Below the pieces are notes generated by a model that saw only the letters and a program-made list of their open reading frames with translations, searched no databases and had not been told where the DNA came from. From contig CP071495.1 of assembly GCA_017354895.1 (NCBI GenBank), forward strand, positions 3,269,001 to 3,333,000: a DNA stretch of 64,000 nucleotides, in the 5' to 3' direction. Positions 55,040 to 64,000 of the stretch are shown piece by piece. The first letter of the stretch is position 1, and the number at the start of each line of letters is the position of its first letter. The position numbers were made by a program, and so were the translations under genes. Origin of the DNA: Podospora comata (lineage: Eukaryota > Ascomycota > Sordariomycetes > Sordariales > Podosporaceae).

Positions 55040-56154
55040 CTAGTCTTCTTTTGCAAAGGTGTTGGCTACGATGAAGGGGAAGGCGGCTGTGGCTTCCATG
55101 TAGACCTGTTGCGATGTTAGCTCTGCTGTCTGTCTGGTTGATGAAGAAAAGAAGAACTGACCTTGACTGCATCAGCACCGATCTTGATCTTTCCCCAGCT
55201 GACCGCCTCATCTGGTCTCGCACCGGCGTCACTGCCGTCAAACTCCTGAGCCGTGTTGACATACACGGCCGACTCGGCCCCGTTTCTCATCAAGCACGCA
55301 TTGGCTATGTGGTGCTTCACGATCCCGCCTCCCAAAATAATCATGCCTGCCCTCTTGGCCCTCACAGCAATGGTGTTGATCTTTCTGATATCTTCGACGA
55401 TATCCACCCTCAACTGCTTCGGCGACGCCTTGAACGTGTGGAAATACAGCATATCCCCCAAACTCCCATCCGTCAGCGCCGGGCAGAAAACAGGGATGTT
55501 GTTCTTGTACGCCCAGTAATAGACGCTCCTCTCATCGTTGATCTCCTTGCCCAACCGGTGGATAATCTTGGAGGGCGTCCAGTTGATCTCGTCTTCGGTA
55601 CCCTTGGAGGCCTCCTGCTCCTCGAGCATCCTGTCCAGGATGGGCACGACCCAATCCTCAAACAGGCAGTAGTTCTTGTTGGGGACGACGAGGTTCCCGA
55701 TGCGGTTGAGCCCTTGCTTGCGGAGGGAGGAGCCCTCGGCGGCGAAGGAGGAGAGGTAGGTGTCGCCGAGACACTTGATAAAGTCCTCCTCGACGCCGCC
55801 GGCGGTGGTGACGATGGCGGAGATGTGGGAGTGCTGGGCTAGGTAGCGGAGGGTGCCGCGGAGGCCGGAGGAGATGAGGTTGGAGGTGTAGCCGAGGAAG
55901 ATGGTGGTTTTGGCTGAGGGGTCGGAGGGGTCTGACCAGGTGCGCATGTCGTTGATTATCCGGACGGCTTCGCACATGGAGGAGGCTTGGAAGCCCATGT
56001 GCTTCATACCCTGGAGGAGGTCGTCGACGGTGATGGGCCGGCCTTTGAAGGCGTTGAAGTCGAGCTCTTCTACTTTTTGGGCGTCTGAGGGCATGTCGAC
56101 TGATTGGACGAGGACGGCCTCGGTGGCCGCGGTTGGGGGCAGGTTGCTGTCCAT
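55040..56154 (-). CDS. DYS1: Deoxyhypusine synthase
   Basis: Transfers the aminobutyl group of spermidine to a lysine of eIF5A, the first step of hypusine formation. Exons are 56154-55162 and 55105-55040, 352 residues; the donor GTCAGT follows GADAVK and the second exon encodes [20 protein letters not shown] and a stop. Family landmarks are [61 protein letters not shown] and the active-site block [19 protein letters not shown] with the reactive Lys near residue 322. Length equals that of known enzymes. ATG 56154 is the first and the expected start. It converges with the HMG-CoA-lyase-like gene, with about 120 bp between stops. Confidence 0.97.
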
Positions 56155-57637
56155 TTTTGTCTATCTGAGGTTTTTGATATCTGATGATGATGGCGGGGTT
56201 GAGATCCGGGTGAAAATCTCAAGATAGTTTTTGAGAAACAGGCGGAGGATGGAGATATGTACAGTAAGTCAAACCGAGACTGATAATGCTTGAGTACACT
56301 TGGCAGAGTAGACCCAAATCCAAATGGTGGTTACTTCTTCTTATCTTGCCCACGCCTTTTTGGCTTGAATCTTCAGACGAAGCGGGAGTCTGAGTCTCAG
56401 AGAATGAGGGACCTTCTTGGCTGCAGTTACACATCCCGCCCCACTTTTAAATGTTGAATCTTGAATGCCACACAGCTGATGCCGCTTGCTCCAGGCTCCA
56501 TCCCATCTACAAAGCCGAGCAACGGCGAGATCTCAGAATTCATCATTGATATCAATAGTCGGCGACCGCTTTTCAATGACACTCATCTCAAGATGACTTC
56601 GGTGAGCGTGCCCTCCCAAACCCGGGCTGACGGATTCGGTGCACTAACATTTAAATCTCTTCTGTGGTTTTACCCGATACCAATGGCACGCGTGAAACAA
56701 GCGCAGATGCCGGGACGGTGCATGGCGGGGCTTGTCCCGGAAGGGGCTAGCGTGCGGCGACGCACACCCCCCACAGGGGGCTCCCACAGGGCGGCACCAG
56801 GCCGAAAAGCACAGGGAATTGGTTGCTTGTTGGGTGCTTGTGGGTGCTTGTGGGTGCTTGTGGGTGTTTGTGGATGCTTGGCCTGCCACATTGTGGCCCG
56901 TGAGCCCAGTCCTCTCACTCTCCCGTGTGGCCCGGTGGAGAGGGCAGCAATTCGAGATCAGATCCACCCGACCGTCGTCCAATCTTCATCATTCTCTCTC
57001 CATCGCCATCCTCTTTCCAACACCCAAGTTCCTCATCCAAAAAGCGCGTCGCCGACATTGACGAGGTCATCAGCCCCCGCCGATTTCCCACAGAGTTTCT
57101 CTCGGAGCAACACGCTGGCGAAATAAAATAAAATAAAAAAGATAGGCGTAGAGAGACCCGGTTGCCAGGCGGACACCAGTGCCACACGCAACCGACCGCA
57201 TTGAGTTTCCGAGTTTCCAGGTTCTTGGGAAGCAGCCACTTCCACTTCAACATCCGCTTCCACTTCCGCTTGCGCCTCATCAGCATCATCACCTTCGACA
57301 AGCAACGGTCGGGCTCGAGTATAGAAGCGCCTCCTCCTATAGACACCACCAGACGGCAGCGTTAGAAGCCAGCCGCCCAGTTGAGGCTCTTTCCCGCGAA
57401 GCTCAAGCTTTGTGCCTTCAACCACAACAGCGGACGCCCGTCGGCACTCAACCACCTCGCAGCATCACAACCTCTGCTCTGACATGCGCCTGTCCGATAA
57501 GGTGGAAAAGTAACAAGAGGGGCGTTCCCTCCGAGTTAAGATGTACGTTTATCGAATATTTTTTTCCCTCTTGTCACTGTCTGCACCACCTGTCATCGTC
57601 ATCACATCAACACTGTCGGAGGATTCCTACAATCAAG
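56155..57637. promoter_or_regulatory. Divergent promoter/leader region between DYS1 and SNT1
   Basis: About 1.5 kb that holds both promoters. A 10-bp tandem array lies at 56821-56880. The frame of SNT1 is open back to 57179 but with no ATG, so this stretch is read as 5' leader. No further gene is seen. Confidence 0.6.
56821..56880 (+). repeat. Six-copy 10-bp tandem repeat (TGGGTGCTTG)
   Basis: Six adjacent 10-bp units; the three central ones are identical TGGGTGCTTG and the others carry one to three changes. It lies about 760 bp upstream of the SNT1 start and 670 bp upstream of DYS1. Confidence 0.95.
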
Positions 57638-60600
57638 ATGGACCGGTACTGTCACGGCGACGGCCGTTCCTTTGAGCCACCGCCTTCGTTGCCCCTCCAC
57701 AGTTGCAACCGGCATTCTCTTCCTCCACCGCACTGGCACGACCATCATCGCGAATTCAAGTTTGAAAGGACGCATTACTATGACAACCGGCCGCGTGATA
57801 CACGTCCTACACAGGATCCAGCTCATCCAACTAACTTTTGCCGTGACAGGACGAGGTACACGGGTCAGTATCACCCTGACCGCCGTTCCCGTTCGCCCCG
57901 AGACAGATCTCCATATGGTGGCGAGCGTGACCGTGGTCCACCCCAACAGTACCCGGACAATGACCGCAGGCGTCCTATTGACGCGCGGGGAAATCCATCC
58001 GGTTTCCCAAACCGGGAAGGATTTCGTAACGAGCCTCCACGCGGGCCCAAGGCGCTGCTAGACGCTCCGAATGGCCCACGTGGCGGGTTTGCTGGAGACT
58101 ATCGCGGCAGAGGCAGAGGTGGTGGTGGGCGCGGACGGCCCACGTGGGGAAGAGACGATAGGCCAGATGTTGGACGTGACGACCCCCGCGATCGGCCTCA
58201 CTTTCGAGATGAACGCAGCCGTGAGCGAGACTACCCGAGGGATCGAGAATGGGCTCCGCGTGACCGAGAACACAGCTTCCGCGGCCGAAGAACACCCCCC
58301 CCAAGGGGTCGATCTCCCTTAAGACGTGACTTTGACGTGGGTTTGAATGTGGACGCAGAGAGGGCCAGACGAGGGTCCAGAGATGGTCCGTTATCTGCTG
58401 GGTCATCAAACTCGGACCCGCCTTTTGGAGGACCCTTCCGAGGTTCATATCGTGGAAGGGGTGGGGGCAGAGGAGGAGGACGTGGGGGCGGTGATTGGGA
58501 TCGTGGTGGAAGAGGCAGGGGATTCCACGGCGATGACCGTCCTGACCATCGCTTCCCCCGCAGCCATTCCCAGGACGGTCGATATGGACGGGAACCAGAT
58601 GTTCGAGATCACCGAGAGCCTAGGTACCAGGAGTTCACTAGGGACATTCGAGATGATCGCCCGATGGGAAGAGACAGGGAGCACGATCTCATTCGACCGA
58701 AACCGATCGACCGCGTATCCAACGACCCGCCTTCAGCAAAAGACGTTTCGCCTCCTCCCCTTGCGCCTTCAGCCCCCGCCTTTGGCACAGTCCCGAGCCG
58801 CCCACCCGCCACGACGGACATTCAGTCAATGACAGGGAAACCACCTCCAACCGGACCTAGAGCGTTAGCGGTGGAGGAGCGGCCACCCTCTGCAGGTCAA
58901 GGCGTGAGCAATGATAGAGCCCCTCCTACCGGCCCTTCGAAAATCCACGGGGAAGCTAGTCCCACTATTCCATCTGGACCCCGGGCCCACCGAGATGCCA
59001 AGCAGCCCCAAAGGTCTAGCAAACAGTGGATCAATACTGGTGCGTTCAATGCCAAGAAGACGCAGGAATCCCCCAAATCCGCAAGGTCCATGAGCGTGGT
59101 CTCGCAGCACCCAAGACCCTTTGGTGGCTTCCGCCCAGAATCCTCCCATACGGACTTCCACAGCGAATACAACAAGCGGCCCCGTAGTCCGGATGCCAAG
59201 TCAGATTCACACACAGAGCGATATGGGGGTTTCCGTGGCACCGGTGTCAACGACATCGCCATTGCCTACCAGAGAGGATCTCACTCGGCCAGGGCGTCAT
59301 TGGACCGTGACATGAGGCTGAGTCTGGATGATGGTGACTTGAAAGTGGGCGCAGCCGAGCCTGTCGTTGAGCGAGCTCAAACAGAACGGCAACCGGACCG
59401 TGTCCAGGAACCAACTCTCAGCCCGGTGACGTTGGAAGCTGTTGAGCCCTCCGAGGACAAAATAGAAGAAGCGAAACAGTCGAAAGTCCCACCGCCAGAG
59501 TCACACCCTCTCGACTTTGACGTCCCTTCATCGGGAGTCAGGCTACAGGAGAAGCACCTGCCCGCGTCGGCGGAAGAGACTGAGGAATCGGACGAGGATG
59601 ACGAAGATCTTAACGATTATTTTTCGCAACAGGTATCCAAGGCCGAGGCCGAGCTCAAGAAGCTGCACGAGATGGTGGACGGCTCGACCATTCAAATCGT
59701 TGCGCGGTATACAACTGTGGAAAATAATGCCATGGTCAGGGTGGTCGTCAGCCCAGTTACCGTCCAGAACAAGGTGAAGCCCATTCCTGATGGTTTCACG
59801 TTTCCCCCGACAAAACCGCAACAGGTTGATCCAGTTGAGCCCGAGGCAGCCTTGCCGCAGCCTCAAGTGCAAGATGAGGAGATGCCAGACGCCATGCCTG
59901 AGGCGCCGGCGAGCCCTACGATCGAAAAGGCGGACGAAGTGGCTGAGCAGCAGCTTCCTGAGCCACAACCCAAGGTGGAGGACATGGATGTTGAGGGCTC
60001 AGCCCTTCCGTCAGTGCCAGCTGTGCAGAACGCTAACCTACATGACGAGGACGTCAGTATGGAGGATGTTTCTGAAGTGCACGAGACGGTGGAGCCTCCG
60101 CATCCTCCAGCGTCTGTGAATGGGGAGCCCGGCAGAAATGGCATTCATGCCCCGTTCATGCAAGCTGCCCACACCCCCTCGCACATGGATGACGACAGCG
60201 AGGACAGGACAGAGGACGACGGGAGCATCTACGATACTGTCGAGCATGCTCGCGAGTTTTCCGCCACACCGCCAACCGAAGACCTACCCATCTACAACGT
60301 CAAACCCTGGGAGCAGAGCAGACGAGCATTCCGAACTGAGGAGAGCTCCCCCAACTTTGGAAACTTTGTGCTTGCCAGCATCCAACGAGAGACTGCCACC
60401 GCCGGGACGGCGCAAGACATGTCCCGGCGGCAGTATGCTCAAGATTACGAGTCTTACTTGAAGTTTACCCAGTCGGATGACCCGGTTGCCATCAAGAGCA
60501 GAGCACACTTTACGAATGAAGTTTCGGTCAAGGAGACCAAGGGGCCACAATCGGAAAACAAACCAGAAGGCAGAGGGACGCGAGCGCGTTTTGCTACGGA

Positions 60601-62385
60601 ATATGATCTGAAGAAAGCCCTGGAGCAGTCGCAGCGGGAGTTTGCCGAGAGGCAGGAGCGGGAAGACCGAAGCCAGAAGGAAAAGTACCGCACGGACAAG
60701 GAGGCGGTGATCCCTGACATGCTGTGGACCACGGCAGAAAAGGAGCAGGCCTCATTTTATGATACTGCCGGCAAGCTTCCCTTGGAGAAACTGGTGGCCA
60801 CTTGGGACGTCGTTCCCTGGCATGTCAACTTCACCGAGGAGGAGGCCGAAAAGTTTGAGAAGGCCTACCTGGAGTTCCCCAAGCAGTGGGGCAAGATTGC
60901 AAAGGAGCTGCCCAACCGCGACACGGGCACTTGTATCCAGTATTACTATGCCATGAAACGGGAGCTGGGGCTCAAGGAGAAGCTCAAGAAACAGCCAAAG
61001 AAGCGCAAGAAGGGTGGACGTGCTAAGCAGCGCTCCAGTGCTTTGGTGTCGGAGTTGGGCAATGGTGAACACGAAACCGAAGACGCCACTCAGGAAACTG
61101 GCGAGAACGGTGAGCGTCGCCGCCCTCCCCGTCGTGCTGCCGCTCCCAACTTTGGCGGCAACGAGGCCACACCGAATGCCGACTCGGACGGCGCAACCCC
61201 GGCTGCCACCCCAGCCCGGAGGAGAGGCGGTACTGCAATTGAGGGTGCCAAGAACGACAGCGGGGCCGAGAAGGCAGAGGGCAAGAGAGCCCGGGGCAGA
61301 AAGCAGGTCAAAGACAAGGCTGGTCAAGATGCCAAGGGCATAAAACCCGCACCGTCAACACAAACCCCGGTGCCGCTTCCGCTACCTGTGCCGAGCAACA
61401 AGGGCGGTCGATCACGGGCCAACTCCAAGGCTCAGGGCCCCGAGTGGGCTTCCCCCCAGACCCCTGTCGACATTGCTGCCCGACCCCCGGGACACTTTGA
61501 GGCGCCTCCCGGGGGCATGCAACCGCCCCTGGCCCCCGTTCAGCAGCCGCCGCTGTCAAGCCCCGAGAGGGCAATGGGCCCGATGCAGTCGACCATGTCC
61601 GAGGTCATGGCAGCGCCGTCCCTCCGGCCAGAGCCGCCGCTGTCCCAGACGTCAGTCCCCACATTCGACATCCCTCAGCCAGCCGGGCCCGATCGCACTC
61701 GTACCCCACAGCAGGCGTCGAGCTACTGGAGCGTTTCAGAGTCAAACGACTTCCCCGGTCTGCTGCGGGCTTTTGGCACCGACTGGAACGCCATTGCTGC
61801 CCATATGCAAACCAAGACAGCCACCATGGTACGCCCAACTCCAACAGCCTTTTCTCTTTCCCATCCCACCCCGTTCCCGTTCCCATACCCGTCCCCGTCC
61901 CCTGACATGACATGACGACTAACTACTCGGATTTGCAGGTCAAAAACTTTTATATGCGTCAGACCAAGGAAGGTGGCAGGAGGGAGACCAATGTGGACTG
62001 GGAGCACATTGCTACCGAAGCCGACGCCAAGCTTCGTCGTGGGGAGAAGCGTCCTGCTCCGCCGACACCGACCCAAGGACCCCGGAAGAGATATGATGTG
62101 CCGACGGGACACCGGCCCCTGGCTGCTGCCGAACCCGAGGAGCACACGCCTACCAAGATTGAGCCGATGCCGGCGAACAACCACTTTACGCGCTTCCAAA
62201 TACCGATCGCACAGGCCGCTCCCGTGTCACATCCGATGGCTCAAACTACCCAGCCTGTCATGTCAGCACCGCTGACTTCATCGGCCGCCGTGCAACAGCA
62301 GGCCTCACCCACTGGACCAGTTGTCACACAGGCCATGTCACCGCATCTTCACCCTCTCCGACCACCGGCCCCGCCTTTTCCCTTT

Positions 62386-62425
<40 letters not shown>

Positions 62426-64000
62426 GGGAACCCGAGCCGACGCCGCCGCCAGTGTTGTCTCAGCATCCGCACCCGCACCCGCACCCGCAGCAGCCCCAAC
62501 CACAGCAACAGCAGCCGTCTCAGATGCCCCGGCAAACTCCGCAGCCCGTGCCGATTTCCCAGAAGCCCTCTGTGTCTGCTGCCCCGATTGTGCCCGTGTC
62601 AGACGCTGTGCCTCCACCGGCAGGCTGGCCATCGTCCAGCACCTTCTCACTGCTGGGGCAGCCCAAGGACAGTCGCGACGGCCGCCATGCTGCTGAGAGA
62701 GAACGTCAACCCATGGGTCTTGGTCAGCGTGAGCCACCACGGCAAGCAGAGCGGGCGCCACCGTTGCGCATGAAGCAGGATCCTGATCAACCTCCTCACA
62801 CCCCAGAGGCTTACCCGGCATACCAGCCACCACGCACTGCTCCACCTCGGAGCGAACCAATCCCGCTGGCAAGGCAGCCAGAACCACCACATCGTGTCAC
62901 ACCAGCTGCCCCCATGTATGGACCCAGCATTCAGGGCCAGCCCATGCGAGGACTTCTCAATGACCCAGTGCCTACCCAGCAAGCACCTTCTGTGGGGCCG
63001 GGCATGGAGAGGCCGCTGTCAACAGCCCAGAGACCGGCGGCGGTGTCGATGCAGGAGCACTTTGCGCCCATTCCAGCTTCTGCTCCTCCGGTTCCTCCAC
63101 CACAGCCTGCGCCAGCCGCCCCGCGACCACCAGAGCCACGCAAGACCAGCAACCTCAACTTCCTGCTCAACGATGACCCTCCACCCGCCCCAAAGCGTAT
63201 CGCCGACGTGTCGTCCATGGGCGTGAAGCCGAGCTCAACGCCACCACCTCAGCCGATGGCTGCTCGCCAGCCGCCTCCCCCAACATCAGCTCCGGCGCCG
63301 CCAAGAAGAGAGGAGGCTGGTTACCCATATCCTCGCAACCCACCGCCCTCGCACCAAGGTCCTCCTCCCTCGGCTATCCCCCCGCTGAAGCCGAGCTACC
63401 CTGCACAGTCGCCGCGGTCTGGACATTCACGGGCGCCGAGTGCCAACATTGTTCCCTCCATGGACTCTGCTCTGGAGCCATCGCGAGCGGAATATTATCC
63501 GCGCCACTATGCTCAGCATCAGCCAAGTGCAACTAATTCTCCTCAGCCACACACGGCTCATCACTATGGTCAGACTCCTGCTCAGCATCCCCAGCTTTCA
63601 CAGCAGATGCCTCAACATCAGCATGCTCAGCAACAGCCACCGCAGCCACCACAGCCGCAACAGCACTCGCAGCAGGCTCAGATGGCGTATCCACCACAGG
63701 GCTATCAGGGATATCCCGTCAGCCAAGCGCACGCTCCCTCTCCTACACCTCAATATGCTCCTCATCCTGGCATGGCGGTAAGGAGGGAGCCACAGCCCCA
63801 AACCGGACGCGAATCTTGGTCGCAGCCCTCGCAAGTATCAACTAGCCAACAGCAACAGATGATTCAGCAGGAGCAGCAGGAGCGGGAGCGACAGCGCCAG
63901 CAGATGCTCCAACAGCAGCAGCATGCCCATGGCCATCAGATTCCTCAGCAGCCTCCCCAGCAACACCAGCCACCCAGCAACTGGCCGCCATCTCAACAAG
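57638..64000 (+). CDS. SNT1: SNT1-like SANT-domain protein of a Set3C/NCoR-type deacetylase complex (3' end outside window)
   Basis: Exons are 57638-61828 and 61939 to beyond 64000, at least 2084 residues in the window. The 110-nt intron falls inside the second SANT domain: TKTATM joins VKNFYMRQ in phase 0. The N-terminus is Arg/Gly/Asp-rich, with RGG-like tracts (GRGRGGGGRGR). SANT-1 (about residues 1060-1115) reads FTEEEAEKFEKAYLEFPKQW, then GTCIQYYYAMKREL; SANT-2 (about 1361-1415) reads SYWSVSESNDFPGLLRAFG. The arrangement of two SANT domains in a very long protein matches fungal Snt1, the counterpart of animal NCoR/SMRT, which scaffolds histone deacetylases. The C-terminal part is Pro/Gln-rich with a CAG-encoded Gln run. 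The start ATG 57638 has a good context. Confidence 0.9.
62389..62421 (+). repeat. (CAG)n microsatellite encoding poly-Gln
   Basis: About 11 CAG units in frame in SNT1, giving a Gln run. Confidence 0.95.

Noticed and set aside
57179-57637. Upstream extension of SNT1 in frame
   Set aside because: No ATG in this part and no conserved features; read as 5' leader.

Overview
The window looks like nuclear DNA of a filamentous ascomycete, most likely a Sordariomycete of the Sordariales (Chaetomium/Podospora/Neurospora-like). The reasons are short introns of about 50-120 nt with GTRNGT donors, CTRAC-type branch points and YAG acceptors, a Zn2Cys6 transcription factor, a HET-domain gene, an AA11-type chitin LPMO, moderately high GC, and one AT-rich element with inverted repeats that looks RIP-modified. 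Gene calls rest on reading-frame continuity, splice signals and recognised family motifs; no database search was run.

Layout. 1-3309 (+): 3' part of an ataxin-2/PBP1 homologue (Lsm fold, LsmAD, PAM2). 3310-9802: gene-poor. 9803-11044 (+): secreted AA11-X278-like LPMO. 13040-14407 (-): mitochondrial acetylornithine aminotransferase with a CPC1/Gcn4-type site upstream. 15001-16853 (-): five-exon glutamate decarboxylase. 18373-19518 (-): kynurenine-formamidase-like hydrolase. 20968-21495: non-autonomous inverted-repeat element. 22527-25328 (-): Zn2Cys6 regulator. 25329-35294: about 10 kb with no supportable gene. 35295-37843 (-): membrane-anchored HSL-type alpha/beta hydrolase. 39827-41332 (+): Dlt1-like membrane protein. 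42078-42511 (+): unresolved coding-like island. 44049-45255 (+) and 45483-47592 (+): two unrecognised proteins, the second ending at a TAG after which the same frame stays coding-like for 46 codons. 48883-49725 (+): Arg/Ser-rich protein with Gly-zipper segments. 49946-50330 (-): broken copy of the 3' end of a HET gene; 50852-53081 (-): the intact HET gene. 53762-54919 (+): HMG-CoA-lyase-like protein. 55040-56154 (-): deoxyhypusine synthase. 57638 to the window end (+): SNT1, the SANT-domain subunit of a Set3C/NCoR-like complex, running off the right edge.

Functional grouping. Most genes are housekeeping and unrelated, as is usual for a fungal chromosome arm. The aminotransferase and glutamate decarboxylase sit side by side and both use glutamate. 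The accessory signal lies at 44-53 kb: unrecognised genes, three tracts of one degenerate ~22-bp satellite, and a HET gene next to its own truncated, nonsense-mutated copy. The two large gene-poor stretches lie upstream of the LPMO and the Zn2Cys6 regulator and may be long regulatory or leader regions, but nothing in them could be assigned a function from sequence alone.
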